In this document: piece by piece, positions 34,430 through 43,624 of the stretch | Position numbering within the stretch: position 1 is the stretch's first letter | Layout of the letters: every line of letters begins with the position of its first letter | NCBI GenBank assembly: GCA_905234755.1 | Contig: CAJOIT010000003.1 | Coordinates: forward strand, 913,140 to 977,139 | DNA: 64,000 nt | From: an uncultured Bacteroidales bacterium | GTDB taxonomy: Bacteria > Bacteroidota > Bacteroidia > Bacteroidales > ML635J-15 | Reading direction: 5' to 3' | Translations under genes and position numbers: made by a program | The notes under the pieces: model-generated | Seen by the model: the letters and a program-made list of their open reading frames with translations, nothing else | What the model was told of the DNA's origin: nothing | Database searches by the model: none

Positions 34430-35278
34430 TTATTCTTTTTCCTCTTCCGTTGTTTGACTTAATTGATTAAGGTATGTCTTTGCATTCAACGGTGACACCA
34501 CAGATTTTCCTAGTTCTTTTTCCAATTCCATCCTTGCGGAACGCGCCACATTGCCACCTTTCTGTGCGACTGTAACATTTTCTTCAAATGTTTGCGGATT
34601 ATGCGATTTCGACAAATCTGTTGTTGCGGTTTCTGCAAGCATATTCAGAATCAACTCCGTATTGGTCATATTATCACGCAGATTTTCCTTCTTTAGACCT
34701 TTATACTTCTTGTACTCCTTTGTTGTCTTACCACTCCAGGCTTTAGTTATTATATCTGTCAACGACGCGAACTGCAGACCTTCTTCCATTCCACACCGCT
34801 TCCATTCATCTGTAAGAATCTTTCTGACTTCTATTGATTTCAGTCGCTGATTAATCCAATTGTCCGAATACCCAAGACGCTTATAGTCGTGCATTGCCTG
34901 TTCAATGGATAGTTCAGGGTCTTGCAATTGTTCAATTCTATTGTTTGCGACCTTTGCCATCCACAATTTGAAAGGTTCGGCTTTGGGTGACGGAATAGAT
35001 TGTATGATACGGAAAACACCTTCAAGAGAAGCGGCTTGCACTTGTCTTGACTTGCCATCAGCAGCAACCATACGAAGGGGGGTACAAATTGTACCCCAGT
35101 TGGAATTGAGTGCAGGATCTCGCATCCTCATTTTCTTTATATATTGTTTTACATCAGCACTTTCCGTAAGCACTTCCACCACATCGGCTACAGAAAAATA
35201 CCATTTTTCCTGCTCATCGTCCCAAACGGAACGAATTTTCTTTTCCTCGAATAACTGTACTGCCTGCTGTTTGGTCAT
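34430..35278 (-). CDS. BRO-N/DinD-like protein (phage antirepressor type)
   Basis: A 282-residue protein. The N-terminal 120 residues form a BRO-N domain (VWDDEQEKWYFSVADVVEVL near 18-37, SADVKQYIKKM). The C-terminal half resembles DinD: LTDIITKAWSGKTTKEYKKYKGLKKENLRDNMTNTELILNMLAETAT, then AQKGGN-ARSARMELE. DinD is damage-inducible in Escherichia coli and inhibits RecA filaments; BRO-N proteins are common in phages and act as antirepressors. Here it is a lone gene between two dispersed elements, with no phage genes around. A CAAAAATA at 35294-35301 (TATTTTTG, minus) is a possible -7 element. A LexA-type operator was not seen. Confidence 0.8.
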   Translation of the reverse strand: MTKQQAVQLFEEKKIRSVWDDEQEKWYFSVADVVEVLTESADVKQYIKKMRMRDPALNSNWGTICTPLRMVAADGKSRQVQAASLEGVFRIIQSIPSPKAEPFKLWMAKVANNRIEQLQDPELSIEQAMHDYKRLGYSDNWINQRLKSIEVRKILTDEWKRCGMEEGLQFASLTDIITKAWSGKTTKEYKKYKGLKKENLRDNMTNTELILNMLAETATTDLSKSHNPQTFEENVTVAQKGGNVARSARMELEKELGKSVVSPLNAKTYLNQLSQTTEEEKE

Positions 35279-35370
35279 AAATTCAAATTTCTACAAAAAT
35301 AAGCAAAACGAGAATATGATTTAACAGAAAACGACAAATATTTTCATTGTGATTCTCAAGGCACAAAAAA

Positions 35371-35398
35371 ACGACAGCCGACCATCGTCGACTGCCGT
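35371..35398 (-). terminator. Intrinsic terminator after the FISUMP gene
   Basis: On the minus strand ACGGCAGTCGAC pairs with GTCGGCTGTCGT (12 bp including G-U pairs), followed by seven T (plus-strand A-run 35364-35370). It lies about 30 nt after the stop codon at 35427. Confidence 0.75.
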
Positions 35399-35426
35399 AA
35401 ATCGTATTTTGTAATTCCATTTAGTA

Positions 35427-38400
35427 TTACGGTTCACAAACAGGACGAACAGAAAGTCCATAACAGCGACGACTGCGGTTTACGCTACAACCACCCGAAT
35501 AGAAATAAATATTCCAAGCACTATTTGGGGGAACAGTGTAGAGCGAACTCGAATAATATTCACCATAAGAGCCGGCTCCGATTAAACTGATATTGTTATA
35601 GTAACCAGCAGCGGGCAGGAAGATAGAGTTGCCATTCTGTCCTGTAAACAAGCGTCCGTTTACACCATTCCGTGTTGTCCAAGACATCGTACAATTAGTT
35701 CTCAATTCCGCCATTTCCGTATCTGTAGGCATTCTCCAGCCTGCACCCCAGTTGGCAGTGGCGGCATCATCACATGCTTCGAGAAGTGTAAGAGTATCGG
35801 AAAAACTATTATTGCCGTATCTTGACTCGTTGCAGTACTTGGTAAGTTTTGGATCATCATCAGAAATTCCATTGGCATACATATATGCATCCCATGAATA
35901 TTCATCTTTTGGAGAAGTCTCCCCCCATGCAAAATAATCGCCGTAATCTTCTGGATTTGTTGCACCAACATTGCAAGTTGCCCACTTGGTACCACTTGGC
36001 AAAGCCAAGTCAACCCATTCATATCCGTTTAGCATACCTGTAGGCTCTCCGACATTTTCTGTTGTAAACGACATCTCTTCACCATACGCAGTGTCTACAA
36101 TATTTGTTGCGTAAGTTCTATAATAATATGTAGTAACTGGATTTAACCTAATTGTTCTTGTAAAGGCTCCCGTACTATTACCACATTGCACAATTTCCGT
36201 AAGATTATCCGCACGGGTTCCATACATAAATCCGCGTGCAGTTACAAATGCACCGCCATTAGAGATTACATTACCGGAAAAGGTTGCGCCATAGGCTGTT
36301 ATATTTGATACAGCGTTTGTGATTACAGTCGGCACAGAAATGGTAGTGCTATCATTATCATTACCGATATGACAAACAGGACGAACAGCCAATCCCCAAC
36401 TACGGCTTATAACTACCAAGGAACTATTTTCATAGTCTCCTACAAGTCCCCATGCTCCAGTAGGATTATTCGTACTGAGTGAACTTGACCAATAATATGC
36501 GACATTAGGATTTACCATATCATTTTCGTTATATGGTTCCGCGCATGGCAAAAAAATAGAATTACCATTGGGGCCGACATACATATTGCCAGGCATTCCG
36601 TTCTGAGTAGTCCATATTACCGTACAATTAGTATTTAATTCGTCGAATTCTGTGTTTGTCGGCATACGCCAAACAGAGCCCCAGTTTGCTGTAGCGGCAT
36701 CGTCGCTTGCTTCCAAAGTGTTAAGAGCATCGGTAAAACCATTATTACCATAACTTGAATTACTGCAGTATTTCGTTAATGTATTACTACTTCTATTGCA
36801 GTAGCGATAGGTTGTCCAGTTATAAACCTGATTCTTAGTAGATAATTCGCCCCATGCATAGTGGTTGCCAGCCTCTAGGGGCAGGGTTGCTCCCAGATTG
36901 CAGGTTGCCCAAAGCGTACCAGAAGGAAGGCCAAGGTCAACATATCCATGTTCATTCATATAACCAGAAGGTAATGATGCAGGAGGGGTTGCGTCCGTTT
37001 CAAATGACCATACTTGACCATACCCAGTTCCCACACTATTTGTTGCGTATGCCTTGAAATAATAGGTAGAACCAGAAGAAAGTCCCGTTAGTTCGGCTGT
37101 ATAACTACCAGTCCCCGAACCACTTTGTATGCTATTATATAGACTATCTCGATGTGTACCATATAAAAATCCTCGCTCTGTTACCATGTCATTCCCGCCA
37201 TACGTAACATTAGCACTAATTGTTGCTGTATTATTTGTAACATTACTCAAATAATCTGTTGTTACTCTAGGAATTACCGGCTCACAGTCTGCAGAAATTG
37301 TTGCTTCCCAACCTGCTCTTGTTACACTTCCGTCGGAATGCCATACAATTGTCATTGCGCCACTATATGCAGTAACTGTTGATGGAATATTAGAACCAGT
37401 CGCATAATATATCAATCTTTGACCAGTAGCCTCATTATTATCATATACATCCATGTAATCTGAACTCCCAGTCTCAAAACTGGAGAAAGACAACGTTATA
37501 CGCCCCTCAGATGTAAATGTTGCATTCATATTTTCACTATTCGAATACCCGCCATTAGATCCTCCAGAATCATAAAAGCCGAAAGCCTGCCCACATCCAA
37601 CATTTAAAACAAGTCCATCAACCATAATGACAGCGCTATCAGTCGTAAAAGACAATATTTCGCCGTAAGCAGTTCCCTCAATATTGGTAGCATAGGCCTT
37701 ATAATAATAAGTAGCGCCTACTTCTAACGAGTTAATAACCGCAGAAAAAGATGTTGACATAGAACTAGAAACAACCTCATATTCAAGGCTATCTGGTGAA
37801 TGTCCATAATAAAATCCACTTGCAGTTATCTCCGCTCCACCATCATTTGTTATTAAAGCGTTAATCTTTGCAGATGTGAGAGAAATCTCTGTTGCTGCCA
37901 ATGTTTCAACACTCGGCCTTAAATAATATGTAAACTGCAATATAACTTCCTGACTTATGTATAATGCCTGAGTTATAGTTCTACTTTCAACAACATTGCC
38001 GTCAATAGTTGCATAACCTACGTATTGAATAACGTCTCCTAAAACAAATTCATGATCAGAGTACAATTTTGCAGGTAGCCCTACATATCCACTATAATTT
38101 ATACCATCATTGCCACCGCTTCCAACATTTACCATCCTTACAGAATAGGTATGTTCGCCGGCAATCGCCTTCAAGATATATGTCTGCGGTTTTGCTGCTG
38201 TAATTTCAAACTTATGCGAACCTGCATTCAGAGCGACATTCAATTCCGCGCATTGCTTTCCTGCGGCATCAAAAAGTTGCAACATAACATTTTCGTCATG
38301 CGGAATTGCAAGTTCAACCGAAGTATGACAATCAAACGGATTAGGCACATTCTGTTCAAAGCCAACAGCAGACATTTCCGCATCAGATACATTTACTGTA

Positions 38401-38603
38401 GCATTTACCACAATCATAGTGTCGGGATAAACAACAGTTTCTGTCCAGCCACGTGTCGTGTTAGTAAACTTGACGCTATCCATCCGCAGATATCGAGAAT
38501 CGTTTAGCCGTCCTATAAAACGGACAGAGAAATTATCCGCCATCTGCCCCATCACTATAACTGACAACAAAACAAACAATACTATAGAGAATAATCTTTT
38601 CAT
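35427..38603 (-). CDS. Large secreted protein with two FISUMP domains, FN3-like and CUB-like domains
   Basis: Start at ATG 38601-38603 (MKRLFSIVLF), which gives a signal peptide of 20 residues; six upstream codons are dropped. Domains in order are: an N-terminal region, then a T9SS-like sorting fold in an internal position (VPNPFDCHTSVELAIP ... QTYILKAI, about 83-150) and an FN3-like repeat (SAKINALITNDGGAEITASGFYYG). A CUB-like domain (VGCGQAFGFYDSGG...) is next, then another FN3-like repeat, FISUMP 1 (GYVDLGLPSGTLWATCNLG), FN3-like, and FISUMP 2 (YEWVDLALPSGTKWATCNVG) to the end. No sorting domain is at the C-terminus. FISUMP proteins are surface proteins of unknown function. Confidence 0.85.
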   Translation of the reverse strand: MKRLFSIVLFVLLSVIVMGQMADNFSVRFIGRLNDSRYLRMDSVKFTNTTRGWTETVVYPDTMIVVNATVNVSDAEMSAVGFEQNVPNPFDCHTSVELAIPHDENVMLQLFDAAGKQCAELNVALNAGSHKFEITAAKPQTYILKAIAGEHTYSVRMVNVGSGGNDGINYSGYVGLPAKLYSDHEFVLGDVIQYVGYATIDGNVVESRTITQALYISQEVILQFTYYLRPSVETLAATEISLTSAKINALITNDGGAEITASGFYYGHSPDSLEYEVVSSSMSTSFSAVINSLEVGATYYYKAYATNIEGTAYGEILSFTTDSAVIMVDGLVLNVGCGQAFGFYDSGGSNGGYSNSENMNATFTSEGRITLSFSSFETGSSDYMDVYDNNEATGQRLIYYATGSNIPSTVTAYSGAMTIVWHSDGSVTRAGWEATISADCEPVIPRVTTDYLSNVTNNTATISANVTYGGNDMVTERGFLYGTHRDSLYNSIQSGSGTGSYTAELTGLSSGSTYYFKAYATNSVGTGYGQVWSFETDATPPASLPSGYMNEHGYVDLGLPSGTLWATCNLGATLPLEAGNHYAWGELSTKNQVYNWTTYRYCNRSSNTLTKYCSNSSYGNNGFTDALNTLEASDDAATANWGSVWRMPTNTEFDELNTNCTVIWTTQNGMPGNMYVGPNGNSIFLPCAEPYNENDMVNPNVAYYWSSSLSTNNPTGAWGLVGDYENSSLVVISRSWGLAVRPVCHIGNDNDSTTISVPTVITNAVSNITAYGATFSGNVISNGGAFVTARGFMYGTRADNLTEIVQCGNSTGAFTRTIRLNPVTTYYYRTYATNIVDTAYGEEMSFTTENVGEPTGMLNGYEWVDLALPSGTKWATCNVGATNPEDYGDYFAWGETSPKDEYSWDAYMYANGISDDDPKLTKYCNESRYGNNSFSDTLTLLEACDDAATANWGAGWRMPTDTEMAELRTNCTMSWTTRNGVNGRLFTGQNGNSIFLPAAGYYNNISLIGAGSYGEYYSSSLYTVPPNSAWNIYFYSGGCSVNRSRRCYGLSVRPVCEP

Positions 38604-38701
38604 ATACATACAATATTTCATCTATAAATTTTATATAACGCGAAAAAGTTCAAATGGTTGCCTAAAATTAACAAAAAAATAATACCACATTACATTTTTT
38701 T

Positions 38702-38809
38702 TCATTGTTGTCATTGTTGTCTGGCTTTATGCGCATTATAAATGCTGACACTCAAACCTTTCGGATTGCTGCCTCTAGCAGCGAGCTAAAGGTTGCAAAT
38801 CCGAAAGAA
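38702..38809. repeat. AAAGGTTG hairpin element, copy 3
   Basis: Shares TCATTGTTGTCTGG, GCATTATAAATGCTGA, CCTTTCGGATTGCTGCC-TCTA-GCAGCGAGC, TAAAGGTTGCAAATCCGAAAG. The outer CTTTCGGATT / AATCCGAAAG are perfect 10-bp inverted arms around an inner hairpin. This is the most compact member of the family. Confidence 0.75.
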
Positions 38810-38860
38810 CCAAGAATCGGAAATTAATCTAAAATCGTAAATCGTACCTCGTAAATCCCT

Positions 38861-40687
38861 TTAATCCACCTTATTCTCGTCATACCCCAACCTGCCTACA
38901 AGCATCAAATTTTCGTAGGAATAGTTGACGCCAAGCTGACGAGGAATGTAAAGGGCATTAACAATAGTTTCGGCTGCAACATCCAGATTTATAAGATTTT
39001 CCTGTCGCGACTTTACCATAAACTTAAATACCGACTTGTCGGGCAACTGCGACACAAGGCCATCGTCCATAAAGCCCAAATGCAGGTAAACCGTTCTTAT
39101 GCCGTACTTCGACAACTCACCGCTTGCCGATGCCAGATAGCCATGAAATGCCCGCTTGGATGACGACCATTCGTTATAATTATCATCAAAATTCAAATCC
39201 TCGGCTCCATTACCGACTGCGAGTATGCAACCCGAAATCTTTCCGACAATGCCATTTATTATCTCAATAGGTGCATACAGGTTCACATCCATGCAGTTTT
39301 CACCAACAGATTCGGCAAGATTTACAAGATAATCAAACTTGATTTCCAGCGAGTTAACCTCATCAATATACTTGCGTACCGATACCTTGTCGCCAAAGTC
39401 GCACTCGAAAACCTTTGCTCCTACTCTTTTCAAAACATCTGCTTTTGAATTTCCTTGTAGCCAAAGACTTGCGCCACGCGAAGCAAGTTCAGCGACAACC
39501 TTTTCGCCAAGTTTACCCGACGCGCCAAGCACAAGTACATTTTTGCCCTGCAACTCATTGTTATGCAATGAGTAAGATATGTTTTTTCTGTTATTATCGC
39601 GATGCAAGTAAGCAAAACCTCCATAATTTCCGCCCACACCTGCAGTTGCGCTCACAATTTTCGCTCCATCGTGCAGTTTTCCTTCTTCAGCAAGCAAAGC
39701 GAGTCCTAACGGGACGGTTGCTCCCGACACATTTCCATATAGGTTCTGCGCCTTCAGGAAAACTTTATCCATCGGGAAATTCAACTCGGCAGCCGCTTGC
39801 TTAACAATCACATTACCAGTCTGATGCGGAACAAACACATCAATATCGTCAATGCCCCAGCCGACATTAGACAGACATTCGCGCGATGCCTTTGGAATGT
39901 TTACGCAAGCCCTATCCTTGATTACGGAGTCGTCCATATACAAGTTCCAGTCATCATCAACGCCCACATAATCAAGCATTTTCAAATCCTGATAGTTGCA
40001 AATTGACAGAATTCCGAATTTCTCATCAGCTTGCACCCGTTCGACAATCACAGCAGCAGCAGCATCGCCAAAAGTCACGAAGGGAACGAACTTGGTACGC
40101 TTGTTCAAAAACGACGACATTGTTTCGGTGTGAGCCACAACAGCATACTTGGCTTCCTTGTGCAAACGGAAATACTCTATGCACTTCTGCAAGTTCTGGT
40201 TGAAACCTGCACATCCAGACATCAGCGAAAATGCTGGAGTATAGTTCTTTGCATCGGTGAAAAACGACTTCACGGAACCTGCAATACCAGGTGCCTGCTG
40301 ATGTGGCGAAACTGTGCTTAAAAACCACGCATCAATGTCGGAAGCCTGCACTTTTGCATCTATCATGGCATTTTTCACTGCCTTTACCGCCAGTTCGAGC
40401 GAAGATTCCACCTGCATGCGATTCACACGCGGAGGAAACGGACGGACATAATGCCTTTCGTAGAAGCCCATTATATTGCCGGCAAAATAGTCGAACGGAG
40501 TATCGTTTGGATGAGTTTCGCGGTACTGCGCAAACTTTGTGCTTGCGTTTATCTTGTCTTCGGCGAAACCTTCGAAATAGCCCTTTTTCAAGGCATCGTA
40601 AATGTCGTTGTTGGTAATCGTGAACCTTCCAGCCGAATAGCCGAAGCCAGAGAATATGTAGTTTTCAAACATCTTATACAAACTCAT
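38861..40687 (-). CDS. Ketoacyl synthase III fused to a degenerate SDR domain
   Basis: A 608-residue fusion. The N-terminal FabH/KAS III part (about 1-365) keeps the catalytic triad: Cys159 in MSGCAGFN, His288 in VPHQTGN and Asn319 in YGNVSGATVP. The C-terminal part (about 380-608) is an SDR fold with GASGKLGE (388-395) in place of TGxxxGxG. W507-SSSK replaces YxxxK, and the usual catalytic Ser block is GNGAED. A ketoreductase reaction is therefore unlikely and the domain may bind or scaffold. It is a paralogue of the gene at 40916 with intact KR residues, and lies 228 bp downstream of it on the same strand. Chain length or product is unknown. Confidence 0.88.
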   Translation of the reverse strand: MSLYKMFENYIFSGFGYSAGRFTITNNDIYDALKKGYFEGFAEDKINASTKFAQYRETHPNDTPFDYFAGNIMGFYERHYVRPFPPRVNRMQVESSLELAVKAVKNAMIDAKVQASDIDAWFLSTVSPHQQAPGIAGSVKSFFTDAKNYTPAFSLMSGCAGFNQNLQKCIEYFRLHKEAKYAVVAHTETMSSFLNKRTKFVPFVTFGDAAAAVIVERVQADEKFGILSICNYQDLKMLDYVGVDDDWNLYMDDSVIKDRACVNIPKASRECLSNVGWGIDDIDVFVPHQTGNVIVKQAAAELNFPMDKVFLKAQNLYGNVSGATVPLGLALLAEEGKLHDGAKIVSATAGVGGNYGGFAYLHRDNNRKNISYSLHNNELQGKNVLVLGASGKLGEKVVAELASRGASLWLQGNSKADVLKRVGAKVFECDFGDKVSVRKYIDEVNSLEIKFDYLVNLAESVGENCMDVNLYAPIEIINGIVGKISGCILAVGNGAEDLNFDDNYNEWSSSKRAFHGYLASASGELSKYGIRTVYLHLGFMDDGLVSQLPDKSVFKFMVKSRQENLINLDVAAETIVNALYIPRQLGVNYSYENLMLVGRLGYDENKVD

Positions 40688-40915
40688 TTAGTGTGAACAA
40701 TAAAAAAGGGTAGTCATTTCGGAAGCCTGACGGAACACGCGATACAGAATGGGGAGCGTTGTGAAGACGGCTATCCGTAATCTCCTTATCAGTAACAATT
40801 GGAGATTCCGCATAAGCGAACTCACAAGGCTCGTTCCTGCGCCTGTTCGTTCTGCTTTGTGGAATGACGGCAAGGAAAGGCAATGCGGAAATATCTTGTT
40901 GCATAAAAGTCATAA
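40688..40915. other. Intergenic stretch between the two synthase fusions
   Basis: Contains a hairpin GAATCTCC / GGAGATTC-like pair (40778-40811) within repeat-like sequence (GGAGATTACGGATAGCC read on the minus strand). No convincing gene was found. A terminator or processing site separating the two synthase genes is possible. Confidence 0.4.
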
Positions 40916-42775
40916 TCAATAGTTTAGATAGACATCTTTTATCACGGTCAGGTTTTCCTCCGACGAAATGCGGACATTCGGCACCTTAATTCGGCAAACC
41001 GACAAGACCATTCTTTCGGCAATCTCATCGACATTGGTCAAAACCTTCTGGTTTACAGCCATCATTGAGGCCTGAATCTGCGATTCATCGAGTTTCGACA
41101 CCATTCCCGCACCGATAAGTCCCGGAAGATAATATATGCACTTGACACCATTTGCGTAAACCTTTCCTGCATACGAACGGGCAAAACCGCGCAAAGCACG
41201 CTTCGACACAACATAAGGTGCAGAACCAGCAAACTGGGCATCCTCTCCTACAGAACCCGTTATCAGCACGGCACGGCGGACATAATCGGACATGCTTTCG
41301 CACAAATATTTTATCGACTCGTAGTTTATTCTAGCCACATCCTCAAATTCGGAAATACCAACCTTTGTAGCACGAGCAAGTCCGCCTGTTACAGCATGAG
41401 TATTAACGAGATAATCAACCTTGCCAAATTTATTTGCTATGCGCGACACCAAAGCATCAACTTGATTTTTGTCGGTCAAATTAACCTTATCGACCGATAC
41501 GCGCACATTACATTCTGCAGAAATACGGTCTTTCAAGTTGTTGATTACCTCATCGTTGGAGTTGTAAAGAAGTATCAGTTCTGCACCTTTTCGTGCAGCC
41601 GACAAAGCAATCTGACGACCTATGCCGCCCGATGCGCCTGTGAGCATAAGTGTTCTGCCTTCGAGTTCGCGCGATGGCGAAAATTTGAATTCACGCGGAG
41701 GCATTATGTATGCAAAACCGCCAAATTCACCGCCAAGACCTGCCACAGCCGTCAAAACCTTGTCGTTTGGCTTTAATCTTCCTTCCGACATAAGTACATC
41801 GAAACAAGCAGGAACCGATGCTCCGGAGAGATTTCCGAAATTCACCTGCACATCCTGATAAACCATTGACTTGTCGATGCCAAGGTTCTCTGCCACAGAA
41901 TGTACGATTGCATTTCCAGTCTGGTGAGGAATGAAAATAGCGAGGTCGTTTATAGTCCAACCGCACTGCTCGAGCAGTTTTTGAGCAGTATATGTAATGT
42001 TCGGAACGGCACGGCTTTTCACCATACGAGGTTCCATGAACAAATTTCCAGAATGGTCGGCGCCAAGGAAATCAAGCATAGCAATGTCCTCGTTGTTTCG
42101 CACTGCAACAATGCCGCACTTTTCATCGGTATGCACCCTGCTAATAACAACTGCGGCCGACGAATCGCCAAAAGTCGTAAACGGAACAAAGTCGCGTTCT
42201 TCGAGCAAAAGTTCCGACATAACCTCGGAATGTGCCACAACAATATGATTTGCAGTCGGATGCGAATTGAAATAAGCAAGAGCCGCCTCAATATTTGAAT
42301 TGAAACCTACGCAAGCCGAGGTAAGCGAGAACGATGGCGACTGGTTTTCCTCGGAACAAAAATACGACTTCACAAACTCGGCAATTCCGGGTGCCTTTTG
42401 CGGAGCCGTTGCCGATCCAACAAACCAAGCGTCAATGTCATTGCCTGAAAGACCGCTTTTTGCAAGCGCCTTCTCTACAGCGCCAACGCACAAAGTGATT
42501 GTATTGTCGGCATTTTTGTACTGCGATGCAGCGGGCGGAAACGGTACAACGTGGTAGCGCGTGCGGAAACCCATTTTTGCATCGGCCATATAGTCGAAGG
42601 CAGTTGCGCTGGGATTTTTCTCCCTATATGCCTCATACTTCTCCGACTTGGCAGCACGTGACTCGTTAAAACCGTCAAGATAACCGAGACGGATGTATTT
42701 AAGTATGTCAGCGTTTGTAACTTCGTACTTGCCAAGCACAAAGCCAGTTCCAGAAAATATAAAACTTTCAGCCAT
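40916..42775 (-). CDS. Ketoacyl synthase III-ketoreductase fusion
   Basis: A 619-residue fusion of two fatty-acid/polyketide activities. KAS III domain: Cys155 (TSACVGFN), His284 (IPHQTGN), Asn315 (FGNLSGASVP). KR/SDR domain: TGASGGIG (379-386), NTHA in place of NNAG, Ser508 (ITGSVG), Tyr521 and Lys525 (YVVSK), all intact. It should condense an acyl starter with malonyl-ACP and reduce the 3-keto group in one polypeptide. Its ATG overlaps the stop of the cyclophilin gene (TAATG read on the minus strand), so the two are translationally coupled. No ACP, dehydratase or CoA ligase gene is nearby, so the pathway cannot be named. Confidence 0.9.
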   Translation of the reverse strand: MAESFIFSGTGFVLGKYEVTNADILKYIRLGYLDGFNESRAAKSEKYEAYREKNPSATAFDYMADAKMGFRTRYHVVPFPPAASQYKNADNTITLCVGAVEKALAKSGLSGNDIDAWFVGSATAPQKAPGIAEFVKSYFCSEENQSPSFSLTSACVGFNSNIEAALAYFNSHPTANHIVVAHSEVMSELLLEERDFVPFTTFGDSSAAVVISRVHTDEKCGIVAVRNNEDIAMLDFLGADHSGNLFMEPRMVKSRAVPNITYTAQKLLEQCGWTINDLAIFIPHQTGNAIVHSVAENLGIDKSMVYQDVQVNFGNLSGASVPACFDVLMSEGRLKPNDKVLTAVAGLGGEFGGFAYIMPPREFKFSPSRELEGRTLMLTGASGGIGRQIALSAARKGAELILLYNSNDEVINNLKDRISAECNVRVSVDKVNLTDKNQVDALVSRIANKFGKVDYLVNTHAVTGGLARATKVGISEFEDVARINYESIKYLCESMSDYVRRAVLITGSVGEDAQFAGSAPYVVSKRALRGFARSYAGKVYANGVKCIYYLPGLIGAGMVSKLDESQIQASMMAVNQKVLTNVDEIAERMVLSVCRIKVPNVRISSEENLTVIKDVYLNY

Positions 42776-43491
42776 TATTTCTTGGCTTTCTTTGTTTTCT
42801 CAGTATCAACGGCAGGAGTCTCAGCCTCTTTAGGCTCGTCCTTGAGAACCGTCATCTTTATAATCTTCACATCCTCTACAGGACGGTCGCCTGGGGCAGT
42901 CTGCACGGCAGCAATCTTATCTACAACGCCAAGACCTTCAACGACTTCGCCAAAAACTGTGTATTGGTTGTCGAGATGTGGAGTTCCACCGATAGTTGCG
43001 TATGCATCGCGTTCCTTCTTCGTGAAAGTTTTGCCCAATGCCTTCTCAAACTGGTCGAGTTTCATATCGGTATAAGTCTGACCCTGAACAATGTAGAACT
43101 GCGAGCCAGAACTTTCACGCTTAGGATTTACATTATCGCCAGTGCGAGCGGCAGCAAGAGCGCCTTTCTTGTGGAAATGCGTAGGATAAACGATTTCGGC
43201 AGGAATTGTGTAACCCGGTCCGCCATTACCAAGACGAACATTCGGAGCAGCATTTTTCGACATCGGGTCACCACCCTGAATCATGAAGTTATTTATAACA
43301 CGATGGAACAACAAGTCATTGTAGAAACCGCTTTCGGCAAGTTTTACAAAATTGTCGCGATGCAATGGAGTATCATCGTAAAGCATCACTGTCATATTTC
43401 CCTTAGTTGTTTCAATCAACACCTTGGTCGATTGTGCAAATGCCATTGCAGAAACGAGTGCAAGAGCAACGATAATTGATATTTTCTTCAT
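42775..43491 (-). CDS. Exported cyclophilin-type peptidyl-prolyl isomerase (copy 1)
   Basis: Start at ATG 43489-43491 (MKKISIIVAL), giving a signal peptide ending AFAQ. The cyclophilin fold is recognisable by FHRVINNFMIQGGDP (near 60-75), GSQFYIVQG and YTVFGEV, so the catalytic Arg and Phe/Gln are present. A Lys-rich tail ends the protein. It is a tandem paralogue of the gene at 43625. Its promoter is at 43532-43562. It is translationally coupled to the KAS III-KR fusion downstream, an odd partner for a periplasmic foldase. Confidence 0.93.
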   Translation of the reverse strand: MKKISIIVALALVSAMAFAQSTKVLIETTKGNMTVMLYDDTPLHRDNFVKLAESGFYNDLLFHRVINNFMIQGGDPMSKNAAPNVRLGNGGPGYTIPAEIVYPTHFHKKGALAAARTGDNVNPKRESSGSQFYIVQGQTYTDMKLDQFEKALGKTFTKKERDAYATIGGTPHLDNQYTVFGEVVEGLGVVDKIAAVQTAPGDRPVEDVKIIKMTVLKDEPKEAETPAVDTEKTKKAKK

Positions 43492-43531
43492 AATCAACTT
43501 TTTATAGTTTTCTAATCAAAAGTGCGAAATG

Positions 43532-43562
43532 CAAAATTAATAAATTTGGCAAAAACCGCAAA
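43532..43562 (-). promoter_or_regulatory. Promoter of the cyclophilin-KAS III-KR operon
   Basis: On the minus strand TTTG (43562-43559), 19 nt, TAATTTTG (43539-43532), about 41 nt before the ATG at 43491. Confidence 0.7.
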
Positions 43563-43624
43563 GGGGATTAGCAAAGAGCGAGCCAAAAAGAAATTATATA
43601 CAGTAGTAATTCTTTGTAATCGCC

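Noticed and set aside
34430..35278. Prophage indicated by the BRO/DinD-like gene
   Set aside because: No integrase, capsid, portal or lysis genes are in the region; neighbours are surface proteins and dispersed repeats.
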